From contig NZ_SMFP01000009.1 of NCBI RefSeq assembly GCF_004348975.1, positions 143,030 to 207,029 on the forward strand: a stretch of DNA of 64,000 nucleotides. The letters run 5' to 3'. The stretch comes from Antarcticimicrobium sediminis (GTDB lineage: Bacteria > Pseudomonadota > Alphaproteobacteria > Rhodobacterales > Rhodobacteraceae). Positions 57,275 through 64,000 of the stretch are shown here, piece after piece. The notes below the pieces were generated by a model. It saw only the letters and a list, made by a program, of their open reading frames with translations. It searched no databases and was not told the origin of the DNA. The position numbers and the translations under genes were made by a program. Numbering within the stretch: position 1 is the stretch's first letter; each line of letters starts with the position of its first letter.

Positions 57275-58423
57275 TCAGACGCCGGGCGGGGGCGGTGGCA
57301 GAATGGTGAAAAGCTGCGCCAACTCCTGTACGTCCTCGGCGTATTTCCAGCCGTCCTGTCCCGCGGTCCAGACATAGGTTTCGCGCGTCAGCTCGCCCGC
57401 GCCGGCCATCCGGCCTAGATCGGCCTTGGAGAACGGGCCGCTGGTCTGGCCACCTTCGGCGATATGCCAGACATGTTCCACCGGGGGCGGAGGCGGGGCA
57501 GCCTGCGCCGGCTGCTGGGCCATTTGCGGGGCCTGCTGCTGCGGAGCGGCGCCCCAAGGGCCGGGTTGGCCCTGTTGCGCGGCCATCTGGTTGGCCATTG
57601 CCAGCCCCATGCCAGCCCCGAGCCCGGCGGCCATGCCGCCACCGGCGGGGTTGGAGGCGGCTGCTGTCATCGCCTCGGCCGCGGAATACTGGGTGAACCT
57701 GCCCAGATCGCCCGCCAGCCCCATCGAGGTGCGTTTGTCCAGCGCCTGTTCCACCGCCGGCGGCAGCGAGATGTTCTCGATATAGAACTCGGGCATCTCG
57801 AGCCCGTATTGCGCCACCGCGGGCGAGACCTCGGCGGCGATCAGCTTGCCCAGATCCGCCGTGTTGGCGGCCATGTCCAGCACCGGGATGCCAGAGCCCG
57901 CGATCACCCGGGAAAATTCCTGCACGATGATGTTGCGGATCTGAAAGCTGATTTCGTCCATGGTGAATTCACCATCGGTGCCGACGATCTCGATCAGAAA
58001 ACGGGCCGGATCCTTGACCCGGATGGTATAGGCGCCGAAGGCGCGGATGCGGGTTGGCCCGAACTCCGGGTCGCGCAGCATGATCGGGTTCTTGGTGCCC
58101 CATTTCAGGTTGTTGAAGCGGGTGGTGTTGACGAAATAAATCTCGGATTTGAACGGCGATTTGAAGCCGTGATCCCAGTGTTGCAGGGTGGTCAGGATCG
58201 GCATGTTGTTGGTCTCGAGCATGTAGAGACCGGGGGTGAAGACGTCGGCCAGCTGGCCTTCATGCACAAACACGGCAGCTTGGCCCTCGCGCACGGTCAG
58301 CTTGGCGCCGTACTTGATCTCGTGCCCCTCGCGCGCGAAGCGCCAGACCATGGTGTCGCGGGTGTCGTCCGTCCAGTGAATGACGTCGATGAATTCGCCG
58401 GTGAGAAAGTCGAAAATTCCCAT
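57275..58423 (-). CDS. SPFH-domain protein with C-terminal GYF-like domain
   Basis: The 382-residue protein has an N-terminal SPFH/YdjI-like domain (VREGQAAVFVHEGQLADVFTPGLYMLETNN in parts: GQAAVFVHEGQLADVF, PGLYMLET), which scaffolds membrane microdomains. An Ala/Gly/Gln/Pro-rich linker (about 255-325, including a run of prolines) leads to a C-terminal GYF_2/DUF4339 domain (VWHIAEGGQTSGPFSKADLG and YVWTAGQDGWKYAEDV) that binds proline-rich partners. No TM helix is present, so membrane association would be peripheral. The Bacillus YdjI relative is similar in its first two thirds. It is followed by the zinc-ribbon gene and preceded by the DUF2927 gene. Confidence 0.9.
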   Translation of the reverse strand: MGIFDFLTGEFIDVIHWTDDTRDTMVWRFAREGHEIKYGAKLTVREGQAAVFVHEGQLADVFTPGLYMLETNNMPILTTLQHWDHGFKSPFKSEIYFVNTTRFNNLKWGTKNPIMLRDPEFGPTRIRAFGAYTIRVKDPARFLIEIVGTDGEFTMDEISFQIRNIIVQEFSRVIAGSGIPVLDMAANTADLGKLIAAEVSPAVAQYGLEMPEFYIENISLPPAVEQALDKRTSMGLAGDLGRFTQYSAAEAMTAAASNPAGGGMAAGLGAGMGLAMANQMAAQQGQPGPWGAAPQQQAPQMAQQPAQAAPPPPPVEHVWHIAEGGQTSGPFSKADLGRMAGAGELTRETYVWTAGQDGWKYAEDVQELAQLFTILPPPPPGV

Positions 58424-58460
58424 TAGACCGATCCTTTTTCTATCACTTCGGCCCAGACGC

Positions 58461-59447
58461 TCACAGCGACTGGCCCATCAATTCGCGGGCGATGATCCGG
58501 GTGACCGGGCGCGCCTCACTGGCGGTCATGCCCGGTCTCAGGCGCGGATCATACAGCATTTTCAAAAGCAGTTCGTCGTGGTTGGTCAGCAGCGCGAATT
58601 CGTCATCGTCGTTGAAGATCGACGGGCGCGCTTCGGGGCTGTCATTGGGCAGGCCAAGCCCCTGCGCGAGTTCCTCGTGGATGCAGGACAGCCGCACCAG
58701 ATCGGGGTGTTCGGCCCGGATCAGCGCCACCGCGCGGGTATAGGTATTGGGGGTGCGGCTGCCGGAGACGGCGATGACAAGGCAGTAGAACGAGCGTGGC
58801 AGATTGCGAAACAGCGCCAGTTCCTCGGCGCTGATCGAGGGGATGAGTTGTTTCAGGCGGGTCTGGAAATAGGCGCGGTCATCTTCACCCGCGACGAAGA
58901 CCTGAAAATTCGCACCGGGGCCGGCATCGCGCAGGACCGAGATCGGGTGGCCGGTGATCTTGGCCAGCCGGTTGGCATAGCCGGTGATGTCGTTGGCGTC
59001 GCGGGTGCGCTGGGCGGGCTGTACGCTGGCGCCGAATTCCACGCCGATGCGCACCGGGGCGCTCCAACGGCTGAGTTCCCCTTCGGAGCCACGGGTGCGG
59101 CGTGCCGTCGTGGTGCCGCGCGAGTATTCGTCGAAAAAGGCAATGGTCTCGAAATCGCGCACCAGATCGTCGGCAGAGAATGGCGTGTCCGGTCCGCCGC
59201 CATCGGTGCGCAGCAGCCCACGGGTGAGAAGATCGTTCTGCACGATGCGGTAATAGCGCGCCAGATCCCGGCTTTCGCCGGTGCGCGGGACGGGCGTTTG
59301 CGGCACCAATGCAGCGGGCCGCGCCTGCGGCAGGGGCGAGCTGCGCGGACCGGTCTCGTCGCAGCCCGAAAGCAGCAGCGGCCCGGCCAGGACAAGCCCG
59401 GCCAAAACAACGCCCGCCCGGTGCGATATGTGGCGCAGCCCGCGCAT
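58461..59447 (-). CDS. DUF2927 family lipoprotein, putative metallopeptidase-like
   Basis: This 328-residue protein has a lipoprotein signal (VVLAGLVLAGPLLLSGC, Cys29) followed by a Pro/Ser-rich tether. The DUF2927 domain contains H257-E-E-x-x-Q (IHEELAQGLGLPND) and DEFALLTNHDELLLKMLYDPRLRPGM (core DEFALLTNHDELLLKML), spacing reminiscent of zincin-like peptidases with a HExxQ variant. Function is undetermined. It should be anchored to a periplasmic membrane face. The start is 8 bases from the telA-type stop, so it belongs to the same operon. Confidence 0.85.
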   Translation of the reverse strand: MRGLRHISHRAGVVLAGLVLAGPLLLSGCDETGPRSSPLPQARPAALVPQTPVPRTGESRDLARYYRIVQNDLLTRGLLRTDGGGPDTPFSADDLVRDFETIAFFDEYSRGTTTARRTRGSEGELSRWSAPVRIGVEFGASVQPAQRTRDANDITGYANRLAKITGHPISVLRDAGPGANFQVFVAGEDDRAYFQTRLKQLIPSISAEELALFRNLPRSFYCLVIAVSGSRTPNTYTRAVALIRAEHPDLVRLSCIHEELAQGLGLPNDSPEARPSIFNDDDEFALLTNHDELLLKMLYDPRLRPGMTASEARPVTRIIARELMGQSL

Positions 59448-59454
59448 CAGCAGA

Positions 59455-60645
59455 TCAGCCCGGAACCGCAGTGCCGGCGGTATCGCCCAGCCCGGTCTTG
59501 CGCGCCTTGGCCGAGGCCAGCGTGTCGCGCAGTTCGGCCTCCATCTTTTTCAGCTCGGCCTCGGCGGCGGCGCGTTTGGCCTTGCCATCGTCGGCGATTT
59601 GCAGGCTTTCCTCGATGGTGCCGATCAGATCGGCATTGGCCTGTTTCACCGCGTTGATATCGAACACGCCGCGCTCCATCTCTTCGCGGATCATCTTGTT
59701 GCTTTGGCGCAGGTTCTTGGCGTTGGAGGTCAACAGCTCGTTGGTGAGGTCATTGGCAGCGCGCACGGCGACGGCGGCCTCGGCGCTGCGCTGGATGGTG
59801 ACGGCCTGCGCCAGCTGGGTTTCCCACAGCGGCACGGTGTTGACCATTGTCGAGTTGATCTTGGTCACGAGGCTTTTGTCGTTTTCCTGCACCAGCCGGA
59901 TCGAGGGCAGCGATTGCATCGTCACTTGGCGGGTGAGTTTCAAGTCGTGCACCCGGCGTTCCAGATCGTCGCGCGCAGCGCGCAGATCGCGCAGCTCCTG
60001 CGCCTTCATCACCTGATCTTTTTCGGCGGCGGCCTGCACCTCCGCCTCCTTGGCGGGGATGTCGCTGCGGTCGAGTTCGGCCAGCTTTTCCTCGCCCGCC
60101 GCGATATAAAGCGCCAGCTCGTTATAGAAATCCAGCGTCTTGCCATAGAGCAGGTCGAGCGATTTGATGTCCTTGAGCAGGGTGTGTTCATGTTTCAGCA
60201 GATCGTCGGTGATGCGGTCGATCTGGCCCTGCACCTCTTCATAGCGGGCGGTGAACTTGGCAAAGGGGGCGGCGCGGCCCAGCAGCCGTTCCCAAAAGCT
60301 GCGCTCGCGCCGCACGTCCAGTTCCGAGACCGAGAAGCCGCGGATCGCGGTGACGATAGTGCGCAGGCTGTCGCCGGCGGGGCCGACATCCTTGTTGCGC
60401 ACGCCCGACAGCATCGCTTGGCTGATCTCTTGCAACTCGGCCTGCGCGCCAGAGCCGAAGGCGACGATCGAATTGGTGTCGCCGATGTCGATCTCATTCA
60501 TCCGTTTGCGGATTTCGGTGCCGACCTCTTCACCGGCGTCCTCCAGGACGACCAGATCGCCGGAGGGGTCGGGCAGGACGACGGCGGTTACGGTTTCGAT
60601 TTCGGCCAGAGTATCCTCGGCCTGTTTGCGGGTTTTCTCAGACAT
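59455..60645 (-). CDS. telA: TelA-type toxic anion resistance protein
   Basis: The 396-residue cytoplasmic, largely helical protein matches the TelA family: FGSGAQAELQEISQAMLSGV in part, DVGPAGDSLRTIVTAIRGF, FAKFTARYEEVQGQIDRITDDLL (core KFTARYEEVQGQIDRI), and LPSIRLVQENDKSLVTKINS. Coiled-coil segments dominate residues 150-250 and the C-terminus. Its relatives were found with tellurite resistance, though their biochemistry is unsettled, and they co-occur with XpaC, as here. It follows the xpaC-type gene by 32 bases on the leftward transcript. Confidence 0.93.
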   Translation of the reverse strand: MSEKTRKQAEDTLAEIETVTAVVLPDPSGDLVVLEDAGEEVGTEIRKRMNEIDIGDTNSIVAFGSGAQAELQEISQAMLSGVRNKDVGPAGDSLRTIVTAIRGFSVSELDVRRERSFWERLLGRAAPFAKFTARYEEVQGQIDRITDDLLKHEHTLLKDIKSLDLLYGKTLDFYNELALYIAAGEEKLAELDRSDIPAKEAEVQAAAEKDQVMKAQELRDLRAARDDLERRVHDLKLTRQVTMQSLPSIRLVQENDKSLVTKINSTMVNTVPLWETQLAQAVTIQRSAEAAVAVRAANDLTNELLTSNAKNLRQSNKMIREEMERGVFDINAVKQANADLIGTIEESLQIADDGKAKRAAAEAELKKMEAELRDTLASAKARKTGLGDTAGTAVPG

Positions 60646-60677
60646 GAAACAGGATCCTCATTGAAAGGGAATTGCGG

Positions 60678-61589
60678 TCAGTCAAGGCGGACGCCCTCGC
60701 GCTTTAGCCGGTCGCGCAGCACCTCGATTTCGACGGTCAGGTCACTGTGGTTGTCCGTCAGCATCTTGCGGGTGCGGGCGGTGAAATTCTGTTCCAGATC
60801 GTCCAGCAGCGCAGCGTAGTCGGCGCGGGCCTTTTGATCGGGGGTGCGGGCGTAGAGATCGGCGAACTTGATCGTCGCGTCGCGCGCGCCCATCAGATAG
60901 ACGCTCATGTACTTGCGCGCGCCGGTCAGGTCGCGGGGATCTTCCTCAACCGTGCGAAACAGGTCGCGGGCGATTTTCTGGAACTGTTCGACGCGCGCCT
61001 CGATCCGGCGGTCGCCGGCGCGGCGCACCGCCTCGCTCATCGCCGAGAGATAGCTCTCTCCCTCGGCCACGGCACGGGCGACGCGGTCTTGCTGAAAGCT
61101 GTCGATCCCCTCCATCCCCTTGTCGCGCAGCGGGTCGATGCCAAAGGCCAGCCCGTGCAGCACGGTGGCGGCCCCGCCATAAAGAAGCGGCGCCAGAAAC
61201 CCCGGTTCGTTCTGGTAGGCGGCCAGCCCGGCCCCAAGGCCGGTGAAAATGCTTGCCAGCATCTTGCGCGGCAGCGCCGGACGCCGCGCCACCTTGCGGG
61301 CGCTATAGGCGGCCTCGGCGCGCAGCCCTTCGCGCAACAGCCACGCCGCCAGCGTCAGTGCCCCCGCCGCCGCAAGGCCCAGCACCAGAGAGACGGCACC
61401 GCCGCCAAGTGAGAGAAACACCAAAAGCACGGCGGGCAGGAACAGCAGATTGGCCCGCGCGCCGACCGGATCGATCTGCGCACCGTGATAGGCCCCGCGC
61501 GGCGGTAGGGCATCCGCGTCAGGCGTGGGGTCTGCTCCGGAATTGGTGCCGGGCTCGGGGCTGAATTTTCCACCAAAGCGTTGCGCCAT
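60678..61589 (-). CDS. XpaC-like 5-bromo-4-chloroindolyl phosphate hydrolysis family protein
   Basis: The 303-residue protein has an acidic/Pro-rich N-terminus, two adjacent TM helices (LLFLPAVLLVFLSLGGGAVSLV and the following ALTLAAWLL), a second hydrophobic pair near 110-145, and a cytoplasmic helical C-terminal domain (AVRRAGDRRIEARVEQFQKI in part, YMSVYLMGARDATIKFADLY). XpaC is named for a phenotype in Bacillus, not for a proven enzyme. It is encoded between a 29-residue TM peptide and TelA; XpaC-TelA pairing is common in bacteria. It probably recruits TelA to the membrane, as an inference. Confidence 0.88.
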   Translation of the reverse strand: MAQRFGGKFSPEPGTNSGADPTPDADALPPRGAYHGAQIDPVGARANLLFLPAVLLVFLSLGGGAVSLVLGLAAAGALTLAAWLLREGLRAEAAYSARKVARRPALPRKMLASIFTGLGAGLAAYQNEPGFLAPLLYGGAATVLHGLAFGIDPLRDKGMEGIDSFQQDRVARAVAEGESYLSAMSEAVRRAGDRRIEARVEQFQKIARDLFRTVEEDPRDLTGARKYMSVYLMGARDATIKFADLYARTPDQKARADYAALLDDLEQNFTARTRKMLTDNHSDLTVEIEVLRDRLKREGVRLD

Positions 61590-61592
61590 GGC

Positions 61593-61682
61593 CTAAAGCC
61601 CCCCAAGCCAGCCGGACGCGACCCCGAACAGCAGTATCAACAGCGCCGCATAAGCGATTTTCTGCAATCCGGTCGGCGACAT
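61593..61682 (-). CDS. 29-residue single-pass membrane peptide at the head of the XpaC-TelA operon
   Basis: The frame MSPTGLQKIAYAALL continues ILLFGVASGWLGGL and stops at TAG 61593, giving 29 residues with one TM helix and a short positive N-side (Lys8). It has AAGGGGG upstream of the ATG at 61682 and ends three bases before the xpaC-type start, typical of an authentic leading gene. I know of no named family. It could regulate or anchor the following membrane proteins. Given its size, coding evidence rests on position, ribosome site and hydrophobicity. Confidence 0.6.
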   Translation of the reverse strand: MSPTGLQKIAYAALLILLFGVASGWLGGL

Positions 61683-61780
61683 CGGGCCCCCTTAGCCTAG
61701 CGTTACCGTCAAAAGGTAAGCGATGCGGGGCGAGCTTGCTAGGGGGAAGTGGCGGGTTGATGCGTCAACGCGCGGCGATG

Positions 61781-62929
61781 TCAGCCCCGGCGCGGCTTCG
61801 TCGGGCGATTGCCCTGCGGACGAGGGCCGGATCTGGTGTCTGGTTTTGCCCCGGGTTTTGCCCCCGGTTTTGCGCCGAATCTGGGGCCGGGTTTCGCACC
61901 GGATCGGGGACCGGATTTGGGGCCTGATCTGGTGTCCGGTTTTGCGCCCGGTTTTGCACTGGGGCCGCCGCTGCTGCGTGCGTCGGGCCTGTAGCTTGGC
62001 TTGCCGCCCGGTTTGCCGCTTCCCGGTTTGCCACTGGGTTTGCCGCCGGGGCCGGAGCGCGGTTTTTCCCACGGGGTCGCGCCGGGTTTTGTGCCGGGCT
62101 TTACACCCGGCTTTACATCGCGGCGCAGGCGCGGTTTGGCGTGGCCGCCATCGGGCGGTGTATTCACGTCATCGGGGCTGTCGAGCCCAAGCTGGTCGCG
62201 CATCACGCGCCGCCGTATCTCTTCGACGGCCCCGGCTTTCAGGGTGCCCAGTTGGAACGGCCCGTAGGAAATCCGAATCAAGCGGTTCACGGAAAAGCCC
62301 ATCTCTTCCATGGCGCGGCGGATTTCGCGATTCTTGCCCTCGCGCAGCCCGATGGTGAGCCAGGCATTCGCGCCCTGCTGCCGGTCGACGCTGACGATCA
62401 TCGGCTGGAACTTGTCTCCGTCGATGGTGATGCCCTTGCGCAGAGGCTCGAAATCCTCGTCCTTGGGGCGGCCCTTGATCCGGACCCGGTATTTGCGCAG
62501 CCAGCCGGTGCTGGGCAGTTCCAGCTGTCGCTTGATCGCGCCGTCATTGGTCAGCAGCAACAGCCCCTCGGAATTCAGATCGAGGCGGCCAACGCTCATC
62601 ACCCGCGGCATTTCTTCGGGCAGATCGTCGAAGATGGTCGGGCGGTCCAACTCGTCGCGCTCGGTGGTCACGCGGCCAGAGGGCTTGTGATACAGCCATA
62701 GGCGCGCGGGTTCGGGGGCGGCCAGCGGCTTGCCGTCCACCACGATGCGGTCGCTGTCGGTGACGTTCAGCGCCGGGCTGTCGATGACCTTGCCGTTGAC
62801 GCTGACGCGGCCAGCTTCGATCATGCGCTCGGCCTCGCGGCGCGAGGCGACGCCAGCGCGGGACAGAATCTTGGCAATGCGGTCGCCTTCGGGCGTGTCG
62901 GGCGTGTCGGGGGGCGGTTGGGTGCTCAT
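61781..62929 (-). CDS. rluB: RluB-type 23S rRNA pseudouridine synthase with extended GKPG tail
   Basis: The 382-residue protein has an S4 RNA-binding domain at 17-63 (RIAKILSRAGVASRREAERMI in part; GRVSVNGKVI) and a pseudouridine synthase domain with catalytic D117 in VGRLDLNSEGLLLLTND, REGKNREIRRAMEEMGFSV (core GKNREIRRAME) and RLIRISYGPF. The last 120 residues are a basic low-complexity tail rich in GKPG/AKPG/GPR repeats, probably disordered and RNA-binding. The core acts on helix 89 of 23S rRNA (U2605 type in E. coli). It is divergent from tadA by 63 bases. Confidence 0.92.
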   Translation of the reverse strand: MSTQPPPDTPDTPEGDRIAKILSRAGVASRREAERMIEAGRVSVNGKVIDSPALNVTDSDRIVVDGKPLAAPEPARLWLYHKPSGRVTTERDELDRPTIFDDLPEEMPRVMSVGRLDLNSEGLLLLTNDGAIKRQLELPSTGWLRKYRVRIKGRPKDEDFEPLRKGITIDGDKFQPMIVSVDRQQGANAWLTIGLREGKNREIRRAMEEMGFSVNRLIRISYGPFQLGTLKAGAVEEIRRRVMRDQLGLDSPDDVNTPPDGGHAKPRLRRDVKPGVKPGTKPGATPWEKPRSGPGGKPSGKPGSGKPGGKPSYRPDARSSGGPSAKPGAKPDTRSGPKSGPRSGAKPGPRFGAKPGAKPGAKPDTRSGPRPQGNRPTKPRRG

Positions 62930-62992
62930 ATCCCGGCCTTAGCCGATCAGGCGGGCTTGCGAAAGCGTTGAATGCCGGGCAGGGAAGGGGGC

Positions 62993-63445
62993 ATGGTGTT
63001 CAGATCCCATATGGACAAGGCGCTGGAACAGGCGCGCGCGGCGGCCGAACGGGGCGAGGTTCCGGTCGGCGCGGTGCTTGTTGATCCCTTTGGCAAGGTG
63101 GTCGCGCTTGCGGGGAATCGCACCCGCGAGTTGCATGACCCCACCGCGCATGCCGAGATTCTGGCGATCCGCGCCGCCTGTGCCGCCGCCGGGTCAGAGC
63201 GGCTGACCGGCCATGATCTCTATGTCACGCTGGAACCCTGTGCCATGTGCGCCGCCGCCATTGCCGCCGCCCGCATCGCGCGGGTCTATTACGCCGCCTC
63301 GGATCCGAAATCTGGCGGCGTGGCGCATGGGGCGCGGGTGTTTTCCCATACGCAGGCGCATCATGTGCCCGAGGTCTATGATGGTATCGGCGCGACAGAG
63401 GCGGAAGATCTGTTGCAGCGGTTCTTTGCGCGGATGCGGGGCTGA
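62993..63445 (+). CDS. tadA: tRNA-specific adenosine deaminase
   Basis: The 150-residue enzyme has zinc ligands H53 with catalytic E55 in TAHAEI, and C83/C86 in PCAMC, with VPVGAVLVDPFGK before them and ARVFSHTQAHHVPEV towards the end. It deaminates A34 to inosine in tRNA-Arg(ACG), which is essential. Start MVFRSHMDKALEQA follows AGGGAAGGGG; an upstream ATG at 62972 and a downstream one at 63011 are alternatives. It is preceded by the divergent rluB gene, a pairing frequent in Rhodobacteraceae genomes from memory. Confidence 0.96.
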   Translation: MVFRSHMDKALEQARAAAERGEVPVGAVLVDPFGKVVALAGNRTRELHDPTAHAEILAIRAACAAAGSERLTGHDLYVTLEPCAMCAAAIAAARIARVYYAASDPKSGGVAHGARVFSHTQAHHVPEVYDGIGATEAEDLLQRFFARMRG

Positions 63446-63971
63446 AGAGACGACCCTCCAGAGACGACCCTCCCCGCGTCTTTGGCAATCCGAAACGCCC
63501 CTGCGGGCCATGCACCCTGTGCGGATTGCGCTTCGGGCAAAGACACGGGACCGGGATTGACCCAAGCCCCTTGCCAGATGTGTTGAAACGCCCCGGATGG
63601 AGCCCAGGGCAACAGGGGCTTAACGGAGGACCGCTCGCGCAGAAATCTGCGGGGGCGGCGTTTCGTGGATGTTGGCTGTGCGGGACTTTTCAGACCTTCG
63701 CTGCAGGCTGTTCAATGTCCGCAATCGCTGATGTTGCTTCAAGGTTCTGGACAGGCACGGCCCTCTGATTTGGGGAACGATCAAGAGCGGCGAGATCTAG
63801 ACGCAGGAAGCCCACGACCGATTCAACCCAGATGCGACAGGCGAGGGCATGGGCGAGGTGATTGTGCCTATGCGATAGTTGTTCCATCCCGGATGATCAC
63901 ATAGACCCTCGGCGATCCGCGTTTTTCATGGCAGGATCGGTTCTGAGGGACATTCGGGACGGGGTGCGACC
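63446..63971. other. 526-base region without supported gene, probable mobile-element border
   Basis: It opens with a tandem repeat GAGACGACCCTCC (63447-63459 and 63461-63473). AAGCCCCTTGCC (63565-63576) is inversely repeated as GGCAACAGGGGCTT (63609-63622). Small open frames on both strands match nothing I can name. Composition is more mixed than in the flanking coding DNA. The right part probably belongs to the left end of the element whose transposase starts at 63972, but no terminal inverted repeat could be fixed because the other end is outside. Confidence 0.4.
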
Positions 63972-64000
63972 ATGCTGATCCATCTTCACAAGCAGGCGAC
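63972..64000 (+). CDS. Transposase, IS481-type, first codons only
   Basis: Only MLIHLHKQA and part of a Thr codon are visible before the window ends. From memory, many IS481-family transposases in Rhodobacteraceae begin MLIHLHKQATTTPKVRA. That would make this an insertion sequence of roughly 1.1-1.3 kb continuing to the right. With nine residues the call is tentative. Confidence 0.5.

Noticed and set aside
63690..63887. A 65-codon minus-strand frame as a transposase remnant
   Set aside because: I could not match it to any transposase family, and no ribosome site or terminal repeats support it.
1..64000. CRISPR arrays, prophage or classical toxin-antitoxin and defence systems
   Set aside because: No regularly spaced repeats, phage structural genes, cas genes or recognisable defence domains were found in the window.

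Overview
The window looks like a chromosome or large-replicon segment of a high-GC alphaproteobacterium of the Rhodobacteraceae/Roseobacteraceae type. The reasons are dense short operons with ATGA/TAATG overlaps, several solute-binding-protein transporters (two Dpp-type ABC, one TRAP), a DUF2927 lipoprotein, an RluB-type synthase with a long basic tail, and short intergenic repeats of a kind I associate with this family. The assignment is an inference from gene content; no rRNA or marker gene is present.

Layout. 1-3.1 kb: an acyl-CoA/carboxylate CoA-transferase cut by the left edge, an HpcH/HpaI aldolase and its GntR-FCD regulator. 3.3-11.7 kb: an EthD-like protein, a complete peptide-type ABC transporter with fused ATPases, a quinone-oxidoreductase-like MDR enzyme and a GlcD-like FAD oxidase, ending in a bidirectional terminator. 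11.7-17.1 kb: two luciferase-like (LLM) monooxygenases, an FMN reductase, a HutC-type regulator and an FMN-dependent 2-hydroxyacid dehydrogenase. Inverted repeats related to AAAACAG-N4-CTGTTTT sit before the FCD regulator, the transporter operon and the hydroxyacid dehydrogenase, suggesting one regulon.

17.3-26 kb: an RpiR regulator, TRAP transporter, diaminopropionate ammonia-lyase (YgeX type), L- and D-type N-carbamoyl amidohydrolases and a YgeY-like M20 hydrolase. Together they look like an import and degradation route for a ureido/N-carbamoyl derivative of 2,3-diaminopropionate. 26-29.2 kb: modCBA with a Mo-box and a ModE reduced to its DNA-binding domain. 30.3 kb: tRNA-Thr(UGU). 30.7-35 kb: metal handling (DUF2946 protein, OprC/NosA-like copper receptor, CDF exporter). 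35.2-39.4 kb: TetR, HlyD and two ABC-2 permeases with no ATPase. 39.7-44.6 kb: MsbA-like exporter, acyl-CoA synthetase and HSL-type hydrolase.

44.6-44.84 kb: a convergent intergenic region with four same-strand DnaA-box-like sequences. 44.8-62.9 kb: about 18 kb transcribed only leftwards: a phosphodiesterase-like enzyme, a second Dpp-type ABC transporter, a CocE-type hydrolase, glycerate kinase, a PfkB kinase, Dtd, a nitroreductase, then a membrane/stress operon (29-residue TM peptide, XpaC, TelA, DUF2927 lipoprotein, SPFH-GYF protein, double zinc-ribbon membrane protein) and an RluB-type pseudouridine synthase. tadA follows on the plus strand, and the first codons of an IS481-type transposase lie at the right edge.

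The most promising little-described systems are the TelA/XpaC/SPFH/zinc-ribbon operon and the diaminopropionate/carbamoyl locus.
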